Source: Fictibacillus sp. b24
GTDB taxonomy: Bacteria > Bacillota > Bacilli > Bacillales > Fictibacillaceae
DNA length: 64,000 bases
Direction of reading: 5' to 3'
Assembly: GCF_030348825.1 (NCBI RefSeq)
Contig: NZ_JAUCES010000005.1
Span: 3,286,001 to 3,350,000 of the forward strand
A model generated the notes under the pieces. That model was not told the DNA's origin. It saw only the letters and a list, made by a program, of their open reading frames with translations, and made no database searches. The position numbers were made by a program, and so were the translations under genes. Positions 50,956-59,848 of this stretch are shown one piece after another (position 1 is the first letter of the stretch; each line of letters begins with the position of its first letter).

Positions 50956-52471
50956 ATTTTTTCCCAAGCTGCTTTATACGTGAACGCATAAGGGCAGCTA
51001 ACTGTTTTTTATTTGAAAAGTATGCTTTAATTAGCGTTCTTACTTTCCCGTATTTATGCTCATACGGATACCAATTGATTTCTCGTTGCTTAATTCCTGT
51101 ATCCTTCATTACTGACATTTGACGCGAAAATGTGTAAAGCCCTTCATCCCCATGATATCTGCCTGTTCCACTGCTTTTCACCCCGCCAAACGGCAAGTGT
51201 GGATTTGCAACAGATACTAATACATCATTGATGACCGCACTGCCTGTAACCAGTTTTGATGTTACTCGATTAGCTTTTGCTGAATCCTTCGTCCAAACAC
51301 TCGCATTCAAACCAAACTCTGTGGAGTTCGCTTTTTCAATTACCTCTTCTTCTTTTAAGAATGTGATCACTGGCATAACAGGGCCAAAGGTTTCTTCAGT
51401 CACAACCTTCATATCTTCAGTGATATTCGTTAGAATCATTGGCTCGATATACATGCTATCTCCCCAATGATCAGGATGCTTCCCGGTTAGCAATAGAGCA
51501 CCTTTTTCAAGCGCATCTAACACATGATTTCTAATGATCTCTTTTTGATGCGGAAAGGTTAAAGAACCTATGTCTTCACCCATTTTGAGTTTCTTCGTTT
51601 CTTCAACAAGTCTGTCAATAAATTCTCCTGAAATGCCTTGCTGCACATATACCCGTTCAAGAGACATACAAACCTGCCCAGCATTCGTAAACGCACCCCA
51701 AACTGCGCCGTTTACCGCCCGTTTTATTGCGGCATCTTCAAATACGATCATAGGGTCCTTGCCGCCTAGTTCTAGCGTATATGGAATAAACCGCTTGCTC
51801 GCTTCTACTCCGATCTTACGCCCTGTCTCAACAGATCCTGTAAAGAATATGCTGTCAGGTGTCCCTGAAACAAGTGCCTGTCCCAACTCTTTTCCGCCAT
51901 GGGCCACCTGCAGAACATTCTTAGGAAGATTAACTTCCCTCGCAATTTTTTCAATTAAAAGCCCTATTGTCGGGGTTACTTCAGACGGCTTTAAAATGAC
52001 TGAGTTACCCGCGATTAAAGCTGAGATAACAGGTGTCATCGAAAGCTGAAATGGGTAGTTCCATGGCGAGATAACTAACACCGTTCCTAGAGGAAAATAA
52101 TCCACATAAGAAGATTTCCCGACAAACAGAAGCGGTGTTGACACTCTTTTGCGCTTTAATATTTTTGGTGCGCGCTTCTCATAATGCTGGATGATATCAA
52201 TAACGGGCATTAAATCAGCAGTCAGAGCTTCCGTTTTAACCTTACCTGTCGCTGAACATATTTCATCCACGATCTCGTCCATGTTTTCTAAAAGGTGTTG
52301 CTTAATTTTCTTTATAAAAGACAGTCGTGTTTCCAATGAGCGAGTGGACCAAAATTGAAACGCAGCTGACGATTTTTCGTACATTTCCGGGACCTGCATT
52401 TCTTCTGTCTCCAGCCACTGATCGATCGTTTCACCTGTTGCTGGATGCTTGGCCACTAATACATTTTTCAT
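50954..52471 (-). CDS. Aldehyde dehydrogenase (class III-like, fatty or long-chain aldehyde type)
   Basis: About 505 residues. PLGTVLVISPWNYPFQLSMTPVISALIAGNSVILKPSE, SIFFTGSVETGRKI, YTLELGGKDPMIVF (catalytic Glu), FTNAGQVCMSLERVYV (catalytic Cys) and HLPFGGVKSSGTGRYHG. The extended basic C-terminus (YFSNKKQLAALMRSRIKQLGKK) may associate with membrane. Start at the ATG of MKNVLVAKHPATG, 6 nt after GAGGTG. Divergent from an SDR oxidoreductase gene, so the two may act on linked alcohol/aldehyde substrates; this is a guess. Confidence 0.91.
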   Translation of the reverse strand: MKNVLVAKHPATGETIDQWLETEEMQVPEMYEKSSAAFQFWSTRSLETRLSFIKKIKQHLLENMDEIVDEICSATGKVKTEALTADLMPVIDIIQHYEKRAPKILKRKRVSTPLLFVGKSSYVDYFPLGTVLVISPWNYPFQLSMTPVISALIAGNSVILKPSEVTPTIGLLIEKIAREVNLPKNVLQVAHGGKELGQALVSGTPDSIFFTGSVETGRKIGVEASKRFIPYTLELGGKDPMIVFEDAAIKRAVNGAVWGAFTNAGQVCMSLERVYVQQGISGEFIDRLVEETKKLKMGEDIGSLTFPHQKEIIRNHVLDALEKGALLLTGKHPDHWGDSMYIEPMILTNITEDMKVVTEETFGPVMPVITFLKEEEVIEKANSTEFGLNASVWTKDSAKANRVTSKLVTGSAVINDVLVSVANPHLPFGGVKSSGTGRYHGDEGLYTFSRQMSVMKDTGIKQREINWYPYEHKYGKVRTLIKAYFSNKKQLAALMRSRIKQLGKK

Positions 52472-52616
52472 GGTGCGCACCTCATTTTTCTAAATATTCA
52501 TATATCTTTCATCATACCTTTTTTTACGCAAATGTTGTTTATTTATTTTTTCGGATGTGTTATCATGTTGATATTCTTAAACATATAAACACGATATATG
52601 AAGGGACGTTTTCCTT

Positions 52617-53411
52617 ATGATAAATAACAATTCAGCTTTAAAAACAGCACTAATCACTGGAGCTTCAAGCGGAATAGGATTAGAGTTTGCGAACCTGCTC
52701 GCAAAAGACGGTTATCATGTCGTACTGACTGCAAGAAATGAGAAAAGACTTAGCGAGATTGCCAACGAGCTAAAAGCGAAACATGGTGTTGACGTAACTG
52801 TTTTAGCAAAAGATTTAAGTCTGACTGATGCTGCCGAAGAACTGACTGCAGAAATTTTGGCAAAAGGTATAGAGGTTGATATCTTAATCAACAATGCCGG
52901 GTTCGCAGCATATGGACCATTTGACGAAACATCATGGAAAGACGAAAAAGATATGATCCAAGTGAACATTACAGCTTTAACTACTTTAACAAAACAGCTT
53001 CTGCCAGGCATGATTAAGCGCAACAGAGGTAAGATTTTAAACGTAGCCTCAACAGCAGCTTTTCAGCCAGGTCCGTTAATGGCCGTCTATTATGCAACGA
53101 AAGCATACGTACTCTCTTTCTCAGAGGCGATTGATTACGAACTTAGCCATACGAACGTCAGCGTAACAGCGCTCTGCCCTGGAGCAACAGCGACTAATTT
53201 TGAAAAAAGAGCAAGCCTTGAGTCATCTCGATTGTTTCAATCAGGCGCAATGAATGCCCATGATGTAGCCTTATCTGGATATAATGCACTAATGAAAGAA
53301 AAAGCTGTAGACGTTCCTGGATTTAAAAACAAAGCTCTAGCTAACATCGTTCGTTTCTTGCCTCGAAAGACCGTCTTGAAAGTCGTACACTATGTACAAG
53401 ATAAAAAATAA
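52617..53411 (+). CDS. Short-chain dehydrogenase/reductase
   Basis: A 264-residue classical SDR. NAD(P) motif TGASSGIGLEFA (TGxxxGxG), NNAGFAAYG, catalytic Ser in NVASTAAFQPG and YxxxK in YYATKAYVLSF, then CPGATATNF. It is close to the YqjQ/DltE-like group of broad reductases. SD AAGGGA precedes the ATG at 10-12 nt. Followed by a terminator. Confidence 0.9.
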   Translation: MINNNSALKTALITGASSGIGLEFANLLAKDGYHVVLTARNEKRLSEIANELKAKHGVDVTVLAKDLSLTDAAEELTAEILAKGIEVDILINNAGFAAYGPFDETSWKDEKDMIQVNITALTTLTKQLLPGMIKRNRGKILNVASTAAFQPGPLMAVYYATKAYVLSFSEAIDYELSHTNVSVTALCPGATATNFEKRASLESSRLFQSGAMNAHDVALSGYNALMKEKAVDVPGFKNKALANIVRFLPRKTVLKVVHYVQDKK

Positions 53412-53424
53412 TATAGAAATATTG

Positions 53425-53454
53425 AGGGAACAGCTCTACAAGCTGTTCCTTTTT
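53425..53454 (+). terminator. Terminator after the SDR gene
   Basis: GGGAACAGCT / AGCTGTTCC stem and TTTTT. Confidence 0.9.
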
Positions 53455-53494
53455 CATATGACAAAGGTTTCGAATATAAAATTCATTTTATTGC

Positions 53495-53530
53495 TTGATA
53501 TAGAAATAACCAAAGTGTAATATTACACTT
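53495..53530 (+). promoter_or_regulatory. Promoter with overlapping 18-bp operator for the DUF2157 operon
   Basis: TTGATA (53495-53500), 17-bp spacer, TAATAT (53518-53523). A perfect palindrome AAGTGTAATATTACACTT (53513-53530) is centred on the -10, a classic position for repression. Confidence 0.65.
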
Positions 53531-53599
53531 AAAGAGAATATGATTAAAAGGACCTGTTTTTCATTAACCCTACATATACATGAATTGAGGTGGGATAAA

Positions 53600-54838
53600 A
53601 TGAACAAAAAATGGATGAGAAGCGAAGGACAAAAGTGGGTTGAAGACAATATCATCACGGATGATCAGCTTAATTTAATTGTTGCACGTTATCCTGATAC
53701 AAATGACAAACGAAGAATAACAGGCATCTTACCCGTTTTAGCTAGTATTTTGATTGGAATTGGCATCTTATCTTTCATTGCATCTAACTGGGGTGAAATT
53801 CCCCCTCTTGCCAGACTGTCATTGCTCATCGTAATTATGCTCGGTTTTTACTACACAGGTGATCGCAGCTTAAAAGCCGGCAACGAAACTTTGGGGACAT
53901 CTCTTAACATTCTCGGTATCATTACTTTTGGTTCCAGCATCATTTTACTTGGCCAGACGTTTCATCTAAATGCCGTTGATGCCCGTTTATTTGTTTTTTG
54001 GAGCTTACCTGCCGTATATTATTTGTTTAGAGATCGCAACAAACTATATTTCTTCCTCCTTTCTGTGTTAACAGTCGGTGGACAGCTTTATAGCTTAAGT
54101 GAATTCCATAGCTTTAGTTATCTTTTATTTGTGATTTTTCTTTTTGCTGTTGGCGGTTTTGTTTTCCTTTACCCTACTAATCAAAAGTCATGGATTTTTA
54201 CCGTCGGGTTAAGTATTCAAGCCCTATTGTTAATTATGGTTGAGGATCTCAATTTCCTCTGGTTCTTCCTATTCGGCTTCGCATTATTTACTGCCGGGTT
54301 ATGGGTTGAAAAGAAAGTATTTAAACAGCCGTTTAATCGCTTTGGGACACTCATTGGTTTCGGTTTTGCTTACATTTTATATTTCATGCTAACAAATGAC
54401 TTCTCATCTGATTTTGAACTGCCCGCTCCTTATGTGTTTCTTCCGTTATTGATTGTGATACTAGCCCTTTCGATCATAGGTAAACGCAAGGAGAACCTTT
54501 ACATGCACGCATGGGAACTACTAATTTTCGTTCCATTTTTCTATCTTGTAAAAGTAGCGGATCCACTAGTGGTAGGTCTCGTTTATTTGATTGTTATGTT
54601 TGTCTATTCCGGTTTCAAGCTGGCTGAAGGTTATCGAAACGAGAACAGATCACAGATCAATTTTGGAATTGTATTGTTCTTGCTTGTTTGTCTAATGGGA
54701 TACTTTAACCTAGCCTGGTCATTCATGCCAAAATCCGTTTTCTTCTTACTCGGTGGAATTCTGTTATTTATTCTTAATGCGTTTCTTCAGCGTAAGAAAA
54801 TGCAGATTTTGAAGAACGGAGGACCGCATCATGACTAA
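53600..54838 (+). CDS. DUF2157 membrane protein
   Basis: About 412 residues. A soluble N-terminal segment (WMRSEGQKWVEDNIITDDQLNLIVARYP) is followed by about 12 hydrophobic helices starting ITGILPVLASILIGIGILSFIASNWGEIPPLARL, the DUF2157 hallmark. Function unknown. Start at MNKKWMRSEG, after GAGGTGGG; 20 upstream codons are open but lack an SD. The stop overlaps the next gene by 8 bp, a common pairing with GDYXXLXY proteins. Confidence 0.88.
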   Translation: MNKKWMRSEGQKWVEDNIITDDQLNLIVARYPDTNDKRRITGILPVLASILIGIGILSFIASNWGEIPPLARLSLLIVIMLGFYYTGDRSLKAGNETLGTSLNILGIITFGSSIILLGQTFHLNAVDARLFVFWSLPAVYYLFRDRNKLYFFLLSVLTVGGQLYSLSEFHSFSYLLFVIFLFAVGGFVFLYPTNQKSWIFTVGLSIQALLLIMVEDLNFLWFFLFGFALFTAGLWVEKKVFKQPFNRFGTLIGFGFAYILYFMLTNDFSSDFELPAPYVFLPLLIVILALSIIGKRKENLYMHAWELLIFVPFFYLVKVADPLVVGLVYLIVMFVYSGFKLAEGYRNENRSQINFGIVLFLLVCLMGYFNLAWSFMPKSVFFLLGGILLFILNAFLQRKKMQILKNGGPHHD

Positions 54839-55352
54839 AAAACGAGGCTGGATGATTGCTGCCCTTCTACAAGTTTTGTTTCTTGTGTTTATTGCTGGGA
54901 GTTATTACAGCATTGATTATTTTGGAAAAGATATAAAAATTAAAACCGTACCTGTCGATCCAAGAGATATTTTATATGGAGATTATGTAACGCTCCGCTT
55001 TGAAATCAGCAGGGTTCCCCTCTCAAGCTACAAGGGTGATTTTACTGAACTTGACCGTGGAGAACGGCATGCATATGTTGTACTTCAACCTGGTAAAGAA
55101 GGATATTATGCTGTAAAGAAAGTGTATCCAGAAAAACCTGAAGTAAAGGATAACGAGGTTGTCTTAACAGCAAAAGCTGAAAAGATCTGGGGTGAAAATT
55201 CCATTGATCAGATTGAGCTTACTTATGGATTTGAGCGCTATTATGTTCAAGAAAATACCGGTAAGGAACTTGAGGCGCAAGCCAATGATATGGATGCTAT
55301 TATAAGTGTTGCCCCTTGGGGAGCTCATAAGATCGTAGAATTAAACCCATAA
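54831..55352 (+). CDS. GDYXXLXY-domain protein
   Basis: A 173-residue protein with one N-terminal helix (GWMIAALLQVLFLVFIAGSYYSIDYFG) and an outside domain with KTVPVDPRDILYGDYVTLRFEIS, the GDYxxLxY signature, ending LTYGFERYYVQENTGKELEAQA. Known to occur next to DUF2157 genes; function unknown. The overlap implies translational coupling. Confidence 0.88.
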   Translation: MTKKRGWMIAALLQVLFLVFIAGSYYSIDYFGKDIKIKTVPVDPRDILYGDYVTLRFEISRVPLSSYKGDFTELDRGERHAYVVLQPGKEGYYAVKKVYPEKPEVKDNEVVLTAKAEKIWGENSIDQIELTYGFERYYVQENTGKELEAQANDMDAIISVAPWGAHKIVELNP

Positions 55353-55359
55353 AATGAGG

Positions 55360-55400
55360 AGACTCACAAAGTACTGAAAAGTCTTTGTGAGTCTTTTTTT
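55360..55400 (+). terminator. Terminator after the GDYXXLXY gene
   Basis: AGACTCACAAAG / CTTTGTGAGTCT stem followed by TTTTTT. Confidence 0.92.
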
Positions 55401-55471
55401 GGAGTTCTGAGATGAGAATGTTGAATTATGTCGAAAATCGGATAAATAATTTTATACACGGAATTATCGTG

Positions 55472-55534
55472 GATTACCTCGTATAAAAGGATGATTACCT
55501 CGTAAAAAACTATGATTACCTCGTATAAATATTT
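55472..55534. repeat. 21-bp tandem array, GATTACCTCGTATAAA family
   Basis: Three exact-length units: GATTACCTCGTATAAA plus AGGAT, GATTACCTCGTAAAAA plus ACTAT, GATTACCTCGTATAAA plus TATTT. The rest of the 320-bp gap after the terminator shows no gene. Confidence 0.8.
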
Positions 55535-55721
55535 TCGTGCACCACCCATATGGACAATGTAAAAAAACGTCTTTTCCAAATGCACATCCTACCTTCTAAA
55601 GATTAAGGAAGCGACTTTCAAAATCAACAATGAATAAGAAAACAGCCTTTATTAAATAGCAATCATTTTTCTTCGGTTTAAGTTTACCGATTACGGGAAG
55701 ATTGATAATGAGGTGAAAACT

Positions 55722-56054
55722 ATGTCTGACACAAAAATTATCGATCTAAAAGATGTACTCAACGGGTGGACTGGCAGCCAGATCTCCATTCGCAAAGAAG
55801 AAACAGGCGATATTGATCAAATCAGAATCTCACTTACAGAAGCAACCTTTGAACAAAGAGACGCACACGATGACTATTTAGGAGATCACATATTGTTTTT
55901 GCACGGAACAGCCTATGCAGCTGAAGATGGCGCCCAAGTCGAACTTCCTACAGTTACGTATGAGATTCCAATCGAGGGCATCAAAGACATTCGGACAGAT
56001 GACAATATTGTTTCCTTTGAAACAAGCAGAGCTCAATATGTAATTAATAAATAA
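55722..56054 (+). CDS. Conserved-looking hypothetical protein
   Basis: A 110-residue soluble protein, MSDTKIIDLKDVLNGWTGSQ, with a beta-rich pattern (DQIRISLTEATFEQRDAHDDYLGDHILFLHGTAYAAED, VTYEIPIEGIKDIRTDDNIVSFETSRAQYVINK). Start at the second ATG (55722), which has GAGGTG 7 nt upstream. I do not recognise a family. The SD, length and terminator support a real gene. Confidence 0.7.
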   Translation: MSDTKIIDLKDVLNGWTGSQISIRKEETGDIDQIRISLTEATFEQRDAHDDYLGDHILFLHGTAYAAEDGAQVELPTVTYEIPIEGIKDIRTDDNIVSFETSRAQYVINK

Positions 56055-56088
56055 AAGAACTGATCCAATTGGATCAGTTCCTTTTTAT
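56053..56088. terminator. Bidirectional terminator, hypothetical gene / hemAT
   Basis: AAAGGAACTGATCC-AATT-GGATCAGTTC-type hairpin with A- and T-runs between convergent genes. Confidence 0.9.
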
Positions 56089-57404
56089 TGCTGCATGCTT
56101 TTCGTCACGTCGGTTAGTGAATCAGCTGATATCGCAATCTGACCTACGGCATGACTCAATTCTTCAATTACTTCAGCCATCACTTCTACTTCTTTTTCCA
56201 GCTTACCGCTTCTGTCCGTACTCTCATCCATTTTCGAAAGAATAGCAACAAAGAAATCCGAAATTTCAGTTGCCTCTGATACACTGTCATTAATGTAGTG
56301 ATGAATACTTTCAACAGATTGTGAAACGGCCTCTATTCTCTTATGTGTGTTCTTTACAAGTTCCGAAACGCCTGAAACAGACGTCTTCGTTTGATCCGCT
56401 AACTTTCGAACTTCATGAGCAACGACTGAGAATCCCTTCCCTGCTTCACCAGCTCTAGCCGCCTCAATTGCCGCATTTAGAGACAAAAGATTTGTTTGTT
56501 CAGCGATTGCCGTTACGATATCTACTACATCATTAATCTTCACAGTAGCTTGTTCCAAGTTAATTAACTCTGCAGAGATTTGCTGTGATTGCTCTTTTAC
56601 TTTTAGTATCATATTCTGATGGCCATCCAGTTTGCTCTTACCTGCTAAAGAGTTTTTGGAAACATCCGCTGCTGACTCTGCTGTATCTTTTGCAAAAACG
56701 ACTACTTCATCTGCTTTAGACGTTAATTCTTGGAGTGCAGCACTCGTTTGTTCTGAGATGCTTGCCAATTCTTCTACTGAATCGCCAACAGATAAAGCAA
56801 TCTGCTGTTTTTGTTCTTCATGTTTAGCTCTTTCTTTAATCTGCTCTAACTCAAACGCTTCGAGCACGATCTGCTGCTCAAAATTCAATAGCTTCGTAAC
56901 TGCTTTAACAGCTAGCTGATAGTCATTTCGGTTTTCAATATGTTGATCCAATATAGACAAAAATGAAAGCAGCATGTCCTGAAACGAGCAAATATACCAT
57001 TTAGGCTGTAAACCAATTTTAAAATGGATATGCGCAATCACTCTTCTTTGTTCAATGTATTCCAAATCAATGACTCCATCGAACATTTCTTGTATATGTT
57101 TGATTAACGTAACTTGCAGCCGCTTAACCGAGCTGTGCTTCTGGATGATATCCATCAACCCTGGTACATGTTCAATGTTTCTATAAAATTGATCTACGAT
57201 TTTCGCTATGTTCTCAAAGATCAACGGTTTTAAAGAACGAATAATTGCCAAATCATCCGTCGTTAAAGAAATCATATCCAGCTGTTTCTGCCACTCACTA
57301 TTTGGTGACAATAAAATCTTAACCTCATCTTTATACTGGTCTGCTGGGTTCTGAACAGCAGTTGCATTACTCTTTTTCGTAAGAATACTTAAAATCGAAG
57401 CCAT
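56085..57404 (-). CDS. hemAT: Heme-based aerotaxis transducer HemAT
   Basis: A 439-residue soluble oxygen sensor. The N-terminal globin domain (about 20-190) has [21 protein letters not shown] and the proximal heme histidine in [19 protein letters not shown] (near 124). A linker leads to the methyl-accepting signalling domain (about 200-439) with the highly conserved hairpin tip [35 protein letters not shown]. No membrane helices, as expected. It signals O2 to CheA. AAGGA lies upstream of the ATG. Dependence on heme links it loosely to the hem operon in this window. Confidence 0.95.
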   Translation of the reverse strand: MASILSILTKKSNATAVQNPADQYKDEVKILLSPNSEWQKQLDMISLTTDDLAIIRSLKPLIFENIAKIVDQFYRNIEHVPGLMDIIQKHSSVKRLQVTLIKHIQEMFDGVIDLEYIEQRRVIAHIHFKIGLQPKWYICSFQDMLLSFLSILDQHIENRNDYQLAVKAVTKLLNFEQQIVLEAFELEQIKERAKHEEQKQQIALSVGDSVEELASISEQTSAALQELTSKADEVVVFAKDTAESAADVSKNSLAGKSKLDGHQNMILKVKEQSQQISAELINLEQATVKINDVVDIVTAIAEQTNLLSLNAAIEAARAGEAGKGFSVVAHEVRKLADQTKTSVSGVSELVKNTHKRIEAVSQSVESIHHYINDSVSEATEISDFFVAILSKMDESTDRSGKLEKEVEVMAEVIEELSHAVGQIAISADSLTDVTKSMQQ

Positions 57405-57571
57405 GTTGGTTTCCTTCTTCCTGTTTTTTCACTTGTTTTCCATCCAAAATGATGCAATTACATGCGACTTTACTCACATTTTGCATACTCATATGTTTTA
57501 TCGACGTTATTAAGGGAATCTTTCACTAAACCAAAATAAATTCAAAAAAAATGATACGAGGAGTGGTTCAC

Positions 57572-57724
57572 ATGTGGAAAAAGAGATGGGCAGCTGGAAC
57601 ATTAGCAGCAATGTTAACATTAGGTGGATTAACTGCTTGCGGTGACGGCGTAGACCAAGACAACGGCGTTGATGACGGTCAACAAAATGACGAAATGGAT
57701 GAGAAAAATAAAGAAGAAGGTTAA
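57572..57724 (+). CDS. Small acidic lipoprotein (50 aa)
   Basis: MWKKRWAAGTLAAMLTLGGL continues TACGDGVDQDNGVDDGQQ and a Glu/Lys-rich end. It is a lipobox signal peptide with Cys near residue 23 and only about 27 mature, very acidic residues. GAGGAG lies 9 nt before the ATG. Missed by length-limited gene finding. Function unknown. Confidence 0.72.
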   Translation: MWKKRWAAGTLAAMLTLGGLTACGDGVDQDNGVDDGQQNDEMDEKNKEEG

Positions 57725-57789
57725 TACGAATACTGAAACACCAGTCTATTCGGTAAAGCTGGAAAACCCAGACTGAAATACAACTAATG

Positions 57790-57817
57790 AAAAAAGGAGC
57801 CAATCGGCTCCTTTTCT
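57790..57817 (-). terminator. Terminator after bmrD
   Basis: AAAAGGAGCC / GGCTCCTTTT around AATC, just past the bmrD stop; also serves the small lipoprotein gene. Confidence 0.88.
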
Positions 57818-57821
57818 TCGT

Positions 57822-59846
57822 TTAGCTTACTGCTCGTGTTTCGGTCTTTCCTTGTTGAAGCTGATACATCTGGAAGTAACGTCCTTTTGTCTCCATTAAT
57901 TCCTCATGACTTCCGCGTTCAACGATTACACCGCGATCAAGTACGAGAATCTGATCAGCACTCTTAATCGTAGAAAGTCTGTGCGCGATAATGAAAGTAG
58001 TTCTTCCGCGTTTCAATACATCCAGTGCGTCTTGAATCACTGCTTCTGTTTCTGTATCGATACTCGCCGTTGCTTCGTCCAGAATCAGGATTGCTGGGTT
58101 ATAAGCAAGCGCTCTTGCAAAAGAAATCAATTGTCGCTGGCCGGATGAAAGTGTGCTTCCTTTTTCAATAACCGGTTCATCCAATCCTTTTGGCAAGTTA
58201 TTAATAAAAGGCATGGCTCCTACATCTGTAAGTGCCTTTTCAACTTGTTCTCTCGTGATCTCAGGATTATCTAGGCTAACATTGGATGCGATCGTTCCTG
58301 AAAACAAGAATGGATCTTGCAGAACGATTCCCATATGCTGACGCAATTCCTGTTTAGAAAGTTCCATAATATCTTTTCCGTCAATGACGATCTTGCCTTG
58401 CTTAATATCATAGAATCGGAATAGCAAGTTCATGATTGAGCTTTTCCCTGAACCCGTATGTCCGACAAGGGCCACGGTTTCTCCTTGGTTCGCTTCAAAT
58501 GAAATATTCTTTAACACAGGCTCTCCTTCTACGTAGCTGAAGGTAACATCCTGAAACTCTACATTTCCTTTGTAACGTTCGATCTCTGTTTTTGTAACTG
58601 TCTGTCCTGGCTCATCCATCAGCACGAATACTCTTTCAGCTGATACGAGTGCCTGTTCAAGCTGTGCAAGCTGGTTGACCATACCTGTTACAGGGTGGAA
58701 CATACGGTTCAAATAATCTACAAAGGCATAAAGAACACCAATAGAAATGACAGAACCTACTCCCAGTGCCTGACCTCCAAAGTGCCAGATGAATGCCATA
58801 AATGCGAGGTTTTTCAAAAACAGTACAAGGTTGTGCCCTGTCATCGCGTTCAGGCTTAACAGCTTATTTTGAAAGGTAAAGTATTCTTTGTTCATCGTTT
58901 CAAATTCTTCAGTTGTTTCTTTTTGTCTCTTGAATGCTTGAATAATCGTCATACCGTTAATCGATTCGTTGATCATTCCGTTTATATCACTTAAAGTGGA
59001 ACGAATTTTATGATTGTATTTGGATGCAAACTTACGATATACGATGATCCATACAACAAGGATCGGTACAAGAATGAGACAGATCGTTGCCAGCTTTACA
59101 TCAAGCAAGAACAACGCAATAAAAATACCCGTCAAATAGATGATTCCTGTAAAGAAGTTTGCTAGTACGTTGATAAAGAGCTCTTTAATCGCTTCTGTAT
59201 CATTCGTTATTCGAGATACGATCTTACCTGCTGGCTGATTATCAAAATAGGTGATGGCTACACGCTGTACGTGAGCGAACACATCTTGACGAATCTTTTT
59301 AATGACTAGATTAGAAGAACGCTGCAGCATATAGCGCTGTCCGTATTGAAAGAATGATGCAAATACCAGCAGTCCTAAATAAATCATTGTCAGCTTCATG
59401 ATTCCTGCAATTTCTGGCTTATAAAAAGCAAATGTCTCATTTGTACTTAATTCATCTGCTGGATACGTTTCTGATTTCCCTTTAAACGAAATCGTTACTT
59501 CTCCGTTTTTCGCTGTTCGTTCCCCGTCAAATGAAATTGGCTGTGGAACAACGTAATAATCTCGTTTTACTTGAATGACTCTTATTTCTTTTCCTTTATT
59601 TTCTCCTGAATCAAAATGATCGCTTCGTTTATACCAGTTCCCATCGTAATTCACTGCTGCTTTTTCTTCTTTATCCACTTGGTACCACGGTCTTTCAATC
59701 CCAAGAATATGGTCATCGATCATGGTCTTTGCGATAAATGGTCCTGTCAGCTCCGCTCCGATTGCAACGGTCAGCATCAAGAGTCCTAGAATAAAGTTCT
59801 TTTTAAAGTGAAGTGCGTATTGAAACAGGCGCTTTCCAACGTTCAT
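57822..59846 (-). CDS. bmrD: Heterodimeric multidrug ABC exporter subunit BmrD (YheH)
   Basis: A 674-residue half transporter, six membrane helices plus NBD. Between helix 1 and 2 is an extra extracellular domain of about 100 residues (residues about 45-150), as I recall for BmrD. The NBD has Walker A GHTGSGKSS (near 462), signature LSSGQRQLISFARAL, and Walker B ILILDEATASID with the catalytic Glu (near 589). It forms an asymmetric pair with BmrC, whose matching residue is Asp. The two genes are separated by 2 bp. Confidence 0.88.
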   Translation of the reverse strand: MNVGKRLFQYALHFKKNFILGLLMLTVAIGAELTGPFIAKTMIDDHILGIERPWYQVDKEEKAAVNYDGNWYKRSDHFDSGENKGKEIRVIQVKRDYYVVPQPISFDGERTAKNGEVTISFKGKSETYPADELSTNETFAFYKPEIAGIMKLTMIYLGLLVFASFFQYGQRYMLQRSSNLVIKKIRQDVFAHVQRVAITYFDNQPAGKIVSRITNDTEAIKELFINVLANFFTGIIYLTGIFIALFLLDVKLATICLILVPILVVWIIVYRKFASKYNHKIRSTLSDINGMINESINGMTIIQAFKRQKETTEEFETMNKEYFTFQNKLLSLNAMTGHNLVLFLKNLAFMAFIWHFGGQALGVGSVISIGVLYAFVDYLNRMFHPVTGMVNQLAQLEQALVSAERVFVLMDEPGQTVTKTEIERYKGNVEFQDVTFSYVEGEPVLKNISFEANQGETVALVGHTGSGKSSIMNLLFRFYDIKQGKIVIDGKDIMELSKQELRQHMGIVLQDPFLFSGTIASNVSLDNPEITREQVEKALTDVGAMPFINNLPKGLDEPVIEKGSTLSSGQRQLISFARALAYNPAILILDEATASIDTETEAVIQDALDVLKRGRTTFIIAHRLSTIKSADQILVLDRGVIVERGSHEELMETKGRYFQMYQLQQGKTETRAVS

Positions 59847-59848
59847 GG

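Noticed and set aside
52715-53023. 102-residue antisense frame in the SDR gene
   Set aside because: Mirror of SDR codons with no SD or family resemblance.
55600-55660. Possible solitary right end of the 187-bp element (AATCAACAATGAATAAG, AAAACAGCCTT)
   Set aside because: Resembles the right flank of copies A and F, but no arm sequence is next to it. Too short to support.
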